The notes beneath the pieces are model-generated. The model saw nothing but the letters and a program-made list of their open reading frames with translations. It made no database searches and was not told the DNA's origin. The translations under genes were made by a program, and so were the position numbers. Shown piece after piece: positions 24,201 to 33,610 of a stretch of DNA of 64,000 nt. Within the stretch, counting starts at the first letter, position 1; each line of letters begins with the position of its first letter. This stretch comes from CAYPHY01 sp964410625 (GTDB lineage: Bacteria > Chloroflexota > Anaerolineae > Promineifilales > Promineifilaceae): positions 62,001-126,000 of the forward strand of contig CAYPHY010000006.1 of the NCBI GenBank assembly GCA_964410625.1, given 5' to 3'.

Positions 24201-27146
24201 CTACATCTTTAATCGCTCACCGGCTGGATCATAGAATGGCCCATGATGGACACGGGCTTTTTCGAGGCGGCCGTTCATGCGAATGTTGAACGCCGCCCCT
24301 GCTTGGTTGGCGATTTCTAGCGGTAGCCAACAGAGGCCGATGGTTTCGCCCAGGGTGGGACTGAACTTGCAGGAGGTGATCCAGCCGATGATGGTCAGCT
24401 TGCCATGGTCGTTGCGTTCGACGATTTGCAAGCCTTCATCCGGCACAATCCCTGGCGTGACCATCTTGAAGCCAACCAGGCGTTGCTTGTGGCCGTTGGC
24501 CTGCACTTGTGTCAGGGCGCGATGGCCGAGGAAGTCGCTTTTCTCCAGCTTGACCGCCCAGGCCAGATCGGCCGAGATGGGATCGGTCAGCGCGTCGGTG
24601 TCTTGGCCGACGATGATGTGGGCTTTTTCCAGGCGCAGGATGCGTTGGGCTTCGACGCCAAACGGCCGAATATCGAACTCCCTTCCAGCTTCAATCAACG
24701 CCTCCCATAGGTGCAGCCCATAGCCGGAGGGACAGTGGATTTCATAGGACAGTTCGCCGGTGAAGCCGATCCGTAACAGGCGGCAGGGTACACCAGCCAC
24801 CTCCATATCGCGCACGTGCATATAGGGGAGCGCTTCATTGGAAATGTCTTCGCCGGTTAATTTTTGCAATACTGCCCGCGCCTGTGGCCCGGCGAGATTG
24901 AAGGCGGCGTTGACCTCGGTGAGCGACGTGACATGCACCCCTTCGCCCCAACCGGATTGCACCCACCATTGGATCCACTCCAGGATCGTCCCCGCGCCGG
25001 AGGAGGTGGTCGTGGTGTACCATTCCTGTTCGCCAACACGGGCGGTCACGCCATCATCGAGGATCACCCCTTCGTCGTTGCACATCACGCCGTAGCGGAC
25101 GCGGCCGACGCCTAATTTCTGCCAGCGGTTGATGTAGAGACGGTCGAGCAGCGCCGGGACGCCGGGGCCGGTCAGCCGCAGCTTGCCGAGCGTGCTGACG
25201 TCGATTAGACCAACGCGTTCGCGCACGGCTTTGACTTCGGCCGCGATATTGCCTGCATCTCCATAATACTCCGGTCGCAGCCATAGTCCGGCGACCAGCA
25301 TCTTCGCCCCCTGCGCTTTGTGCCAATCGTGGACGGGGGAAAGCTGTACCGGCTCCATGTTTTGCCCGGCCAACGCGCCGAGTTCAACGGGAGTCATCGG
25401 CGGCCGTGCAGTGGTCGTGCCGGTCTGCTCAATGGTCCAGCCATTGGCCCGCGCACAAAGGTGGATGGTATTGGCCGAACACATTTTGCCCTGGCATGGC
25501 CCCATGGAGATGGTGCTATACCGTTTGAGCAACTCCATGCTGTCGTACCCTTCGGCAATGGAAGTGTCGAGGTCTTTCTTGGTTACGTCTTCGCAATAGC
25601 AGATGAATTGCTTCTCCGTTCCGGGGACATGGACGAGCGTTGAGGTGCGGGTGGATGTCGCGCGGTTTGATAAATCGCGTCCTGTCTCGTGATTTGCTGG
25701 GCTGGGGGTGTTGGGGGTGGGGAGCGATTTGGAAAATCGCTCTACGTGGGCGGCCGCTTCAATACCTGCTAACTGGCCTTCTTCTATTTGCGACTCAACT
25801 TCATGGTTGCCGGTCATGCGTCCGGCGGCGTAGATGCCGGGAGGAAGCGAGTGGGGCAGGAATTCGCCATATGTTTCATCATAGTTGATCTTCGCGCCGG
25901 ACTGGTAGAGCAGGCCGTGAGCAGGTGCCCAACCGACGCTGACGGCGATCAGGTCACAGGGAATACGTTGCGCGGCCGAGCGATCCACTCCACCGCCAGT
26001 TGTCAGTGGGGCTAATACCGCGCCGCGCACCTCATGGCTTCCTTCGGCCGCAGCAATCGTATGGCCGAGCAGCGTCTTGACACCGGAGACGGCTAGTTGT
26101 ACAGGTGTGTTGATTGTTGTCCGGCTGTCCGCGATGGCAGCGACTTCAATTCCGGCGGCGTGGAGGTCGGCGGCCACCTGCCAGCCGTCATCATTGGCGG
26201 TGACGACGACGGCCGTTGTCCCCGGCGCGACACCATAGAGATGGAGCAACCGCTGTACCGCGCTGCCGAGCATAATGCCGGGGAGGTCATTTTTGTCAAA
26301 GACCAGTGGTTGTTCGTAGGCGCCGGTGGCGAAGATGACTGATTTGGCGCGTATCTTGAAGAGGCGTGCGCCGTTGGGTTGGGGCATCACGGCCGCTAAC
26401 CAGTTTTCTTCATACCAACCCAGCACTGTTGTATTCGTATAGACATCTACATTTGACTGCTGACTTAATTTATCTTGTAACGTTTCCAGATGCTTTTGAC
26501 CATCGGCCGAAAAGCGCAGGTGACCACCAACAGCGGGACTGTCATCGAAGAGCAAGACCCGCGCTCCGGCTTCGGCGGCGGCGATGGCCGCGCTCAAACC
26601 GGCTGGCCCTCCCCCTACGATGGCGACATCCGCATGGAGGTACTGTTTGTCATAGTCGCCGGATGGGGTATTCGGGTCTACCTTGCCCAAACCGGCAGCG
26701 TGGCGCAGAGTGGTTTCGTAAAGCGGCCAGAGGGCTTGCGGGCGGATGAACGCTTTGTAATAGAAGCCCACCGGCAAGAAGCGGTCGCCGATAGCGGTCA
26801 AGGCCATAATGTCGCGGTCAAGCGAAGGCCAGGCGTTCTGCGGTTTAACCGTCATTCCAGCTTCTACCGGCCGAGTACAGGAGCGCACATTTAGCTCGGA
26901 ACCAACCTGTACGAGACAGTTGGGGCAATGACCAGCGCAACAGAGCAGGCCACGCGGCCGATGGTACTTAAAGGAACGGCTGAAGCGTTTGACTCCGGCG
27001 GCCGCTAATGCCGAGGCGATGGTGTCACCAGGATAGGCGGTATAGGACTTGCCATTGAAGGTAAAGGTGATCTCGCGGCTGCGGTCAATGGTTTCGGCCG
27101 GTTGAGGTTGGAGGCGAAATGTTTTGCGGGTGGTTGTGCTGGTCAT
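24201..27146 (-). CDS. soxA: Heterotetrameric sarcosine oxidase alpha subunit (SoxA) with extra [2Fe-2S]-type cysteines and an inserted repeat
   Basis: The 981-residue protein starts with a ferredoxin-like Fer2_4 region holding CCAGHCPNC and a later SCTRP. A Rossmann domain follows (VAIVGGGPAGLSAAIAAAEA, about residues 155-190), then a BFD-like cysteine set FICYCED ... GPCQGKMC (about 530-565). Aminomethyltransferase domains (about 600-970) complete it; these move the sarcosine methyl group to tetrahydrofolate. Classical SoxA lacks so many cysteines, so this resembles the iron-sulfur variants related to HcnA or opine oxidases. Between the Rossmann and BFD parts, about 30 residues from HVERFSKSL to NRATSTR are encoded by palindromic repeats. 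It forms an operon with soxB, soxD and soxG. Confidence 0.9.
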   Translation of the reverse strand: MTSTTTRKTFRLQPQPAETIDRSREITFTFNGKSYTAYPGDTIASALAAAGVKRFSRSFKYHRPRGLLCCAGHCPNCLVQVGSELNVRSCTRPVEAGMTVKPQNAWPSLDRDIMALTAIGDRFLPVGFYYKAFIRPQALWPLYETTLRHAAGLGKVDPNTPSGDYDKQYLHADVAIVGGGPAGLSAAIAAAEAGARVLLFDDSPAVGGHLRFSADGQKHLETLQDKLSQQSNVDVYTNTTVLGWYEENWLAAVMPQPNGARLFKIRAKSVIFATGAYEQPLVFDKNDLPGIMLGSAVQRLLHLYGVAPGTTAVVVTANDDGWQVAADLHAAGIEVAAIADSRTTINTPVQLAVSGVKTLLGHTIAAAEGSHEVRGAVLAPLTTGGGVDRSAAQRIPCDLIAVSVGWAPAHGLLYQSGAKINYDETYGEFLPHSLPPGIYAAGRMTGNHEVESQIEEGQLAGIEAAAHVERFSKSLPTPNTPSPANHETGRDLSNRATSTRTSTLVHVPGTEKQFICYCEDVTKKDLDTSIAEGYDSMELLKRYSTISMGPCQGKMCSANTIHLCARANGWTIEQTGTTTARPPMTPVELGALAGQNMEPVQLSPVHDWHKAQGAKMLVAGLWLRPEYYGDAGNIAAEVKAVRERVGLIDVSTLGKLRLTGPGVPALLDRLYINRWQKLGVGRVRYGVMCNDEGVILDDGVTARVGEQEWYTTTTSSGAGTILEWIQWWVQSGWGEGVHVTSLTEVNAAFNLAGPQARAVLQKLTGEDISNEALPYMHVRDMEVAGVPCRLLRIGFTGELSYEIHCPSGYGLHLWEALIEAGREFDIRPFGVEAQRILRLEKAHIIVGQDTDALTDPISADLAWAVKLEKSDFLGHRALTQVQANGHKQRLVGFKMVTPGIVPDEGLQIVERNDHGKLTIIGWITSCKFSPTLGETIGLCWLPLEIANQAGAAFNIRMNGRLEKARVHHGPFYDPAGERLKM
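25660..25750. repeat. Two family H hairpins in frame inside soxA
   Basis: CGCGGTTTGATAAATCGCG (25661-25679) and GAGCGATTTGGAAAATCGCTC (25722-25742, followed by TACG) are separated by a short C/T-rich strand. The second is nearly identical to the hairpin in the EcfT tail and is read in the same frame, giving HVERFSKSL. Confidence 0.88.
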
Positions 27147-27159
27147 GTGAGTTACTTTA

Positions 27160-27194
27160 GAAACCGGGTTTCTTAAAGAAACCCGGTTTCTATG
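27160..27194. repeat. Family G hairpin (AGAAACCGGGTTTCTT)
   Basis: AGAAACCGGGTTTCTT and AAGAAACCCGGTTTCT form a 16-bp perfect stem with almost no loop between soxD and soxA. Similar copies are at 55.7 and 61.15 kb. Confidence 0.9.
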
Positions 27195-27195
27195 G

Positions 27196-27504
27196 TTAGG
27201 GTTCGGCCGTTGGTTGGGTTAGCTCCGGTTCTTCGGCCGGAGGTGATTTTGGTTGCCAAAGATAGGTGCGGAGGAGTTGGTTTGTTTTGGTGTGGCGTTC
27301 GGCGAGGAACCAACGTCCGCAGCCGCTGCGGTGATACCACCACTCTTTCTGCACACCGAGCTTGTTGTCGCGCATATAGATGTAGTCAGCCCACTCCTTA
27401 TCAGCGACTTCCAATGTTTTTGGCGGCCGTGGATTATATTCGCCGCCATAGCGGAACTCTTGGGAATTGCGTAAACCGCAGTTGGGACACTTTATCTGGA
27501 TCAT
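27196..27504 (-). CDS. soxD: Sarcosine oxidase delta subunit (SoxD)
   Basis: A 102-residue protein with the zinc-binding N-terminus IKCPNCGLRNSQEFRYGGE, WADYIYMRDNKLGVQKEWW and the C-terminal YHRSGCGRWFLAERHT, which match the small delta subunit of heterotetrameric sarcosine oxidase. It carries the structural zinc and helps assemble the complex. Its place between soxB and soxA is the classical gene order. Confidence 0.95.
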   Translation of the reverse strand: MIQIKCPNCGLRNSQEFRYGGEYNPRPPKTLEVADKEWADYIYMRDNKLGVQKEWWYHRSGCGRWFLAERHTKTNQLLRTYLWQPKSPPAEEPELTQPTAEP

Positions 27505-27515
27505 TGTTTATATGG

Positions 27516-27582
27516 AAATACAGGTAATCGGGTATCAGTAACCGGTAATCCGATGACCGCTCACTGATAACCGATTACCGAT
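27516..27582. repeat. GGTAATCGGGTATCAGTAACC palindromic repeat
   Basis: AGGTAATCGGGTATCAGTAA and CACTGATAACCGATTACCG are inverted copies in the gap between soxB and soxD. Confidence 0.85.
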
Positions 27583-27584
27583 AA

Positions 27585-28823
27585 CTAATGCCCTACCGAC
27601 GCCGCCCCCTTTTCGCCAACGAGGTCGTTTTCCTCGAAGCGGGAGAGGCGGAAGGGGTATAGGATGTCGGGTGTCCGGCCGGTGGCGATGAGTTCGGCCA
27701 TCCGCTTGCCGGAGACTGGCGAAGCCTTAAAGCCATAAGTCCCCCAGCCAACATCTACCAGGAAGCCTTCGACCGGGGTGAAGCCCATTACCGGGCTATA
27801 ATCGGGGGTCATATCACAGAGGCCAGCCCATTGGCGCAGAACGCGCACATGGCGCAGCATCGGGAATAGCTCCAGCATATGCCCGGCGATCCCTTCGGTG
27901 AAGGCTAATGAGCCGCTGGTGGAGTAGGAAGCGTAGGGGTCAACGGCCGCGCCCATCACCAACTCGCCGCGGTCCGACTGGCTGACATAGACATGGAGGC
28001 TACCGGAGACAATGATCACATCGAGGAAGGGCTTCAGCGCTTCGGTGACACAGGCTTGCAGCGGAAAGGTGGTGATCGGCAGGCGCACACCAGCCATATC
28101 GGCGATAGTCGTACACCAACCGGCCGTTGCGTTTAGCACCGTGTTGGTATGGATGAAACCGCGAGTGGTCTGGACGCCGGTGACACGGCCGCTTTCCACC
28201 TGGATGCCGGTCACTTCGGTGTTTTGATGGATGTGGATGCCGCGCTTGTCGGCGTGGTGGGCATAGCCCCACACGACTGCATCGTGGCGGATGATGCCGC
28301 CGGGGGGATGGTAGAGGGCGGCCAGGATCGGGTAACGGGGATGGTCGCTGACATCAATGGGCGGGCAGAGGCGTTTGATCTCATCCGGCCAGATCAGGCG
28401 CGAGTCTACCCCTTGAAGCTGGTTGACCTCGGCGCGGCGGCGCATGGTGCGGACTGCGCTATCGGTGTGGGCCAACGTCAGGTGACCGCGCTGGCTGAAC
28501 ATGACGTTGAAGTCGAACTCGGCCGACATCTCCTCATACAGCTTCACACTTTCGTCATAAAAAACGACCCCTTCGGGGGTGAGGTAGTTGCTGCGGATGA
28601 TGGTGGTGTTGCGGCCGCTACCTCCTGAGCCAATATAGCTCTTTTCCAAAACGGCGACATTGGTGATGCCATGATTTCGGGCCAGATAGTAAGCACAGGC
28701 CAACCCGTGCGCCCCACCACCGATGATCACCACATCATAGCTGTTTTGCAACTCATGTGCCCGCCACATGCGCGGTGGGGGATGCTTGCCGTTTAGCCCT
28801 TGTCGTAAGAGTTTGAATGACAA
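27585..28823 (-). CDS. soxB: Sarcosine oxidase beta subunit (SoxB), FAD-dependent oxidoreductase
   Basis: A DAO-family flavoprotein with the dinucleotide-binding motif DVVIIGGGAHGLACAYYLA near residue 30 and IGSGGSGRNTTII, the region that carries covalent FMN attachment in homologues. The C-terminal DVGWGTYGFKASPVSGKRMA motif is also present. It oxidises sarcosine (N-methylglycine), or a similar secondary amine, to glycine and a methylene group handed to folate by SoxA. The start appears to be TTG at 28823 with GGAG six bases upstream. It is the first gene of the soxB-D-A-G run. Confidence 0.93.
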   Translation of the reverse strand: MSFKLLRQGLNGKHPPPRMWRAHELQNSYDVVIIGGGAHGLACAYYLARNHGITNVAVLEKSYIGSGGSGRNTTIIRSNYLTPEGVVFYDESVKLYEEMSAEFDFNVMFSQRGHLTLAHTDSAVRTMRRRAEVNQLQGVDSRLIWPDEIKRLCPPIDVSDHPRYPILAALYHPPGGIIRHDAVVWGYAHHADKRGIHIHQNTEVTGIQVESGRVTGVQTTRGFIHTNTVLNATAGWCTTIADMAGVRLPITTFPLQACVTEALKPFLDVIIVSGSLHVYVSQSDRGELVMGAAVDPYASYSTSGSLAFTEGIAGHMLELFPMLRHVRVLRQWAGLCDMTPDYSPVMGFTPVEGFLVDVGWGTYGFKASPVSGKRMAELIATGRTPDILYPFRLSRFEENDLVGEKGAASVGH

Positions 28824-28847
28824 TGGAATCTCCTTGAAAAAGAGAGT

Positions 28848-28917
28848 AGGAGACTAAGAGATTGGGAGACTAGAAGCGAATGGTCTCGCAGTCTCCTAGT
28901 CTCTAGTCTCCAATTTC
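28848..28917. repeat. Family A two-armed palindrome
   Basis: GGAGACTAAGAGATTGGGAG and GTCTCCTAGTCTCTAGTCTC arms surround AAGCGAATG. The minus-strand reading of the right arm provides the ETRD-stop end of the DinB-like gene. Confidence 0.88.
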
Positions 28918-29387
28918 TGAGTGTCTACTCTCTTCCTTTCTTGCAAAATACTTACTAGCTGGTTTGTGTGTTCAATGTCATGTTCAACCAGGTTTTGCAC
29001 CTGGGTACGCACGGTCACACGGCCGAATGATTCGTGGATTGCTGGTCGCTGCCAGGCTGCTGGGGAAAGCTCTTTAAGGAAAGTGATCGTTTGTATGCGT
29101 TCGTTTTCAAATTGTTGCACAAAATCGGCCGCGGTCATGTCATCGGGTATTTCATTCACCGCAGGATCAATGGAAGGCACATACGGTTTGTTTTCCTGGA
29201 CGATGCGTTGCAACCGGTGGCGGTAAGCGTTTTCAACCTGAGCGAAGTGGATGAGGACGGCGGCGGCCGACCATTGATCGGCGGCAGCTTGCCAGCGAAG
29301 CGTTTGCTGATCCAGCAGTCGCACGATACGAGCAATGTCTACTGGTGTGGACGATAGTGCCTGCAAGAGAACGATACGCTTGGTCAT
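28896..29387 (-). CDS. DinB-like four-helix metal-binding protein
   Basis: A 163-residue four-helix protein with the DinB/YfiT pattern: WSAAAVLIHFAQVENAYRHRL, QFENERIQTITFLKEL and the metal-ligand-type histidines in VEHDIEHTNQLVSIL. Members often act as thiol-dependent (bacillithiol or mycothiol) transferases. It lies directly upstream of soxB in the same direction and might serve the same pathway. The last residues QKLETRD come from a family A repeat that contains the stop codon. Confidence 0.75.
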   Translation of the reverse strand: MTKRIVLLQALSSTPVDIARIVRLLDQQTLRWQAAADQWSAAAVLIHFAQVENAYRHRLQRIVQENKPYVPSIDPAVNEIPDDMTAADFVQQFENERIQTITFLKELSPAAWQRPAIHESFGRVTVRTQVQNLVEHDIEHTNQLVSILQERKRVDTQKLETRD

Positions 29388-29543
29388 TGACCCTCAAAAA
29401 ACAACAATGGGTTTAGAGATCAAACGGATTTGTTGTTCGGAGGATTGTACGTCGGAGCAAGATGGCTACAAGGTGTGGTTGATACAACGTTTTTACGTTG
29501 TCAGTGTGACTCGTTACTAATGCTCAGACCTTTGTGGAAATAC

Positions 29544-31208
29544 TTATTCATCCTTTCCGTGTAGTTGGTGGGCTTTGAGGGCTACATATAAGTTAAAGCA
29601 GTCCCAGGCATTGCGAAGATTGACCTGGCAAAGGTCGCGGATGCGCTCAAGGCGGTGGAGGAGCGTATTGCGATGGATGTATAGCGCCTGGGCAGCTTCG
29701 ACGAGTGAGCCATTGTGTTCCAGGTACTTTTCCAGGGTCTTGACCAGTTCTGTGTTCCGTTCTGCATCATATTGGTGCAACGTCTGAATGTGATCGAGAT
29801 AGATATTGCCTTTACGCTCGGCGGGGGGGATATGGTAGAGCCAGTGGAGCAGGCCCATTTCCTCGTATGCGGCGACTCCCTGCGTCTTGCCCAGTGCCAA
29901 CGAGATTTCAATGGCCTCGGCCGCCTCGCTGTAGCTCTCCTTCAGCCCACCACTTTTGAGCAACGCGGGAGGACACGGCCGCCCCACACCCACCAACAGA
30001 CGGCTGGACGGGTGATTTAATTCGGTGATAAGCTGTTGGGCGACCTGGCGGCCGTCAATGTGCTTGCTTCCGTTGCCACTGATTGCCTCTAAAACGAGCA
30101 CCAGTAATTTATTATGCCAGACAAGCAAGGCGTGCAAGTCACATTTGCGGAGCCAATTCTCGACGACGGGCTGAATGGTGCGGACGGTCCCCTGGCTCTC
30201 CATGTGACTGCGGAGGATTAGCACTTGCTGCGGCCGATCCATATGGAATTGCAGCCGTCGCGCCTGTTCGGAAAAGGAAGTGGAGTTGCCTGGCCCTTGC
30301 AACAAACGTTCCAGCAGATCATCGCGCAGTGCTGCTTCTGCCCGGCGCACCGCCTCTTCCTTAAATAGGATGAGCGCGGCCAATGTTGCCCCATGGCTGA
30401 TCGCTCGTTCGTCTAATGGTGCGAGTGGCTTATCACCAATGATCACCCAGATATAGCCATGTATTTCACGATCAACAATGATGGGGGCGATGATCCGGTC
30501 CATCATAAAGCCGTCGTCGGGCATCGGCGACATGTGGATCGGCTCCATTTTCTCTAGTAGCCGCGCATAAATTCCTGATTCCAGCAAGCGTTGCGCCATT
30601 TGTGGTGAGGAGCGGCCGTTGGCAACCGCCTCAAGCCGCGCCTGATCCACCGGCCCGACTTGGGCATTGGCGATTACGCGGAAGGAGGTGTCTTCGATGG
30701 TGATCGAACGGCCGATCAACGTTGCCAGCGTCATCGCCAGTTCATTGAGATCAGCACCGCGCAAGACCAGGTCGGTCAACTGGGAGAAGATGTGGTTGGA
30801 CTGCTGCAACAGGGCGTATTGGCGGTTGATGATCCGTTCGAGAATCGCTTCGGTAATCTCGATGAACAAGACCTCTCGCGGCGTTTCAATCACCGGGAAG
30901 TCGAGGGCGTCGGCCGCTTCGCGGATGACGTCGGGCACGGCGTCGAAGTAGTAGCCGGTGGAAAGTACCATTCCGGCAAAGCCTTCGGCCGCTAGCTTGG
31001 GGATCAGGTTGGCTTGTTGTTCAGGGGAATCGCGCAGGCCATATCCGGCAGTGAGGAGGAGCACACCACGCCTTTGCCATTGGTAAGTGGCCATGGGAAT
31101 ATCCACAATGTGGACCCAATGAATAGCATGGTCGAGACCCGCCCGACCTGCCACCAGGCGCGATGTTGCAAACACCGGAAGGCGTAAAGCTTCTTGTACC
31201 GTTAGCAT
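29544..31208 (-). CDS. PucR family transcriptional regulator
   Basis: The N-terminal PucR domain (residues 1-120: VQEALRLPVF, ELVAGR-type GRAGLDHAIHWVHIVDIP) is followed by a GAF-like middle region and a C-terminal PucR-type helix-turn-helix (LEHNGSLVEAAQALYIHRNTLLHRLERIRDL). Such regulators commonly control purine, GABA or amine catabolism in response to a metabolite. It is transcribed away from the dipeptide-type ABC importer, with a ~640-base shared intergenic region, so it probably controls that importer and perhaps the sox genes. The ATG at 31208 starts the domain cleanly. Confidence 0.9.
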   Translation of the reverse strand: MLTVQEALRLPVFATSRLVAGRAGLDHAIHWVHIVDIPMATYQWQRRGVLLLTAGYGLRDSPEQQANLIPKLAAEGFAGMVLSTGYYFDAVPDVIREAADALDFPVIETPREVLFIEITEAILERIINRQYALLQQSNHIFSQLTDLVLRGADLNELAMTLATLIGRSITIEDTSFRVIANAQVGPVDQARLEAVANGRSSPQMAQRLLESGIYARLLEKMEPIHMSPMPDDGFMMDRIIAPIIVDREIHGYIWVIIGDKPLAPLDERAISHGATLAALILFKEEAVRRAEAALRDDLLERLLQGPGNSTSFSEQARRLQFHMDRPQQVLILRSHMESQGTVRTIQPVVENWLRKCDLHALLVWHNKLLVLVLEAISGNGSKHIDGRQVAQQLITELNHPSSRLLVGVGRPCPPALLKSGGLKESYSEAAEAIEISLALGKTQGVAAYEEMGLLHWLYHIPPAERKGNIYLDHIQTLHQYDAERNTELVKTLEKYLEHNGSLVEAAQALYIHRNTLLHRLERIRDLCQVNLRNAWDCFNLYVALKAHQLHGKDE

Positions 31209-31849
31209 AGTCCTCTGGATTATAACATTATGTGTAAAAGTGGCAGTCTCTAACCAGTTGTGATTTCCAAAAATGGACGCAGACAAACGCTGATTTCCAT
31301 CCGTGTTGGCATTCGTGAATGCAAACCGTATCCAGACAACCTTGTTGAAAAGGCAAGGGATGAGGTCGGTTTTTTTACACAAATTATGAATAAAGTTGTT
31401 ATGCACAGCGCAACTTGGCGTGAGCTTGAACTCATGTTATTATGGGCGACACAGCTTGAGTCCGCCCTGATTGCTGGTTAACTGAGGCCACTTAAAAATG
31501 ATCCCCAATTATCATTTTTGCGTGGCAGCCCATGGTGGCATTTACTTTTGTTACGAATTCAATTACGCAATCTTGATTATTGCATCACCCTTGCTTGGTT
31601 TATCAAGCTGGGGTTACCCGCTGCTTGCCACAAAGTTGCCGGGCAATTAACCTCTGCAAGCCAACAACGAGCCAACAACCAGCATTCTCCCCTCATCAAC
31701 GATATTTGCCACCCCACACTCATTTTAGGAGGTGATTATCGAATAGAACTCGGTCAGATGGTGAATCTTCCATAGAAGTTTGATTGTTTTGTTAGTCATG
31801 TCGTTGTGGTGATCATGCCGTTGCAACGACTATCCGATTGGAGGAGAAA
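31209..31849. promoter_or_regulatory. Divergent intergenic region between the PucR regulator and the ABC importer
   Basis: This 641-base gap contains a GGACGCAGACAAACGCTGATT-type family D word near 31270 and a T-run TTTTTTTACACAAATTATG near 31372. Several A/T-rich stretches that could hold promoters (for example TTGAACTCATGTTATTATGG near 31425) are also present. An 85-codon open frame at 31518 shows no protein-like composition. No RNA element was recognised. Confidence 0.4.
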
Positions 31850-33610
31850 GTGAAATATCCCAAAATTGTGACCCCAAGAATGGTTGTCTCTAAGAAGACA
31901 ATGGAAAAAATCCATCCCGCCATCCCGGACGCCTATGAAAAGCTGGAACAGGGGCGCGTGACCCGCCGTGAATTTATGCGCTTTGCGACGCTTTTGGGCA
32001 TGTCGGCCAGTATGGCGGCCGTGGCTGCTGCTTGTGGCGGTGGCGCCCAGGAACAAGTTGTGCCAACCATTGCACCGGAAACGGGCGGGGAAGAAGAGGC
32101 CCCAGAGACCGGCGGTGAAGAACAACCAGCACCGGTAGCAGGTGGTATTCGCCGGGGCGGTACGCTGACCAAGTCGATGCAGTTGCAGCTTTTGGACCAT
32201 CCGGCCCGCCTCTCCTGGGTAGAGGGTGCGAACATCGTCCGCCAGCTTGGCGAATATCTGACCGTCACGGATTCAGAGAATATTACGCACCCCTATCTGT
32301 TAGAGCGTTGGGAAGCCAGCGATGATGTAAAAACCTGGGACCTGTATTTGCGGCAGGACGTGACCTTTAACAATGGTGACCAGTTCAATGCCGATGACGT
32401 GATGTTTACCTTTGGCGAATGGCTGAACCCCGAAGTTGGTTCCTCAATGTTGGGCTTGTTGTCCTATCTCAGTGGCATTCAGGACGTTGAGCGGGTAGAC
32501 GATTTCCATGTCCGGCTGCACGCGCAAACGGCCAACATCGGCGTCCCGGAACACCTCTTCCACTATCCGGCGATTGTCCTCCACCGCAACTTTGAGGGGG
32601 ACATCGTGCGCCAGCCTGTTGGCACGGGCGCGTTCTTGTTGCAGGAGTATGCCGAGGGTGAACGCGCCGTCTTCCAGCGCCGTCCCGATTACTGGCGCAT
32701 GGGTGAGGATGGCGAAGCTCTGCCTTATCTCGATCAGGTCATCTACGTTTCTACGGACAAAGATGCAGGGGTGGCTGCGCTCCAATCTGGTCAGGTGGAT
32801 TCGCTCTACGATCCGCGCCCCAGCGATCAACAAGCGTTGCAAGGTGTACCGGGTCTGGTTGTCCGCGATGTTAGCACCGCTCAGGCGCTTATTTTGCGGA
32901 TGCGTGTAGACCTGGAGCCGTGGGATGATGTACGGGTGCGCAATGCGCTGAAGATGTGCCAAGACCGCGAGCAGATTCTGCAGCTTTCTTACTTTGGACA
33001 GGGCGATCTGTCGATTGACGCCCACGCCGCGCCCAGCCAGCCCGATTTTGCCGAACGGCCGATCCCACCCTATGATCCCGATGGGGCGCGGGCATTGCTG
33101 GAAGAGTATGCGGCCGAGAAGGGCGTTGAACTGCCGCTGCGAGTGACGCTTTCCACAAAGAACGACCAGAACGAACCGGAAATCGCCCAGGCGTTGCAAC
33201 AGTTGGCGGCTCCGGCCGGCTTCGAGATCACGCTGGACATTACCGAACCAAATGGTTATTGGGAGCGTTGGACGGAAGTGCCGTTGGGCATCACGTCGTG
33301 GACGCATCGGCCGTTGGCGACGATGGTTTTGGCGCTGGCTTACCTCGAAGAGGCGATTGGCGCCTGGAACGAAACCCGTTGGGCTGATGAAGAGTTTGAG
33401 ACCTTGCTACGCGAGGCGGAAGCGACACTGGACATTGAAGCGCGACGTGAAATCGTCGGCCAGGTCCAGGACATCATGCAATCTCGTGGGCCGATTGGCA
33501 ACAGCTACTGGAAGAAGGTTTGGAACATCACCCACGAACGTTTCCAGAATGTGACCGCCCACCCGACGGCTTACGACGAACTGTATGACGTTTGGGAGGC
33601 CGAGGTTTAG
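31850..33610 (+). CDS. Peptide/nickel-type (SBP_bac_5) solute-binding lipoprotein with Tat signal
   Basis: A twin-arginine signal (TRREFMRFATLLGMSASMAAV) ends in a lipobox cysteine (AAACGGG), so it is exported folded and anchored. The mature part has the DppA/OppA layout: RGGTLTKSM, TWDLYLRQDVTFNNGDQFNADDV, TGAFLLQEYAEGE and ALKMCQDREQILQLSYFGQG. The ligand could be peptides, opines or other amines. The GTG at 31850 follows GGAGGAG at a good distance and is favoured over a TTG at 31838. It leads a four-gene importer operon. Confidence 0.93.
   Translation: MKYPKIVTPRMVVSKKTMEKIHPAIPDAYEKLEQGRVTRREFMRFATLLGMSASMAAVAAACGGGAQEQVVPTIAPETGGEEEAPETGGEEQPAPVAGGIRRGGTLTKSMQLQLLDHPARLSWVEGANIVRQLGEYLTVTDSENITHPYLLERWEASDDVKTWDLYLRQDVTFNNGDQFNADDVMFTFGEWLNPEVGSSMLGLLSYLSGIQDVERVDDFHVRLHAQTANIGVPEHLFHYPAIVLHRNFEGDIVRQPVGTGAFLLQEYAEGERAVFQRRPDYWRMGEDGEALPYLDQVIYVSTDKDAGVAALQSGQVDSLYDPRPSDQQALQGVPGLVVRDVSTAQALILRMRVDLEPWDDVRVRNALKMCQDREQILQLSYFGQGDLSIDAHAAPSQPDFAERPIPPYDPDGARALLEEYAAEKGVELPLRVTLSTKNDQNEPEIAQALQQLAAPAGFEITLDITEPNGYWERWTEVPLGITSWTHRPLATMVLALAYLEEAIGAWNETRWADEEFETLLREAEATLDIEARREIVGQVQDIMQSRGPIGNSYWKKVWNITHERFQNVTAHPTAYDELYDVWEAEV

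Noticed and set aside
28848..28917. Family A palindromes as intrinsic terminators
   Set aside because: The stems are imperfect and are not followed by a T-run, and several copies lie inside genes or operons where termination would be harmful.
31518..31775. 85-codon open frame between the PucR and ABC importer genes
   Set aside because: No Shine-Dalgarno, no recognisable domain and no coding-type codon pattern or CGGCCG density.
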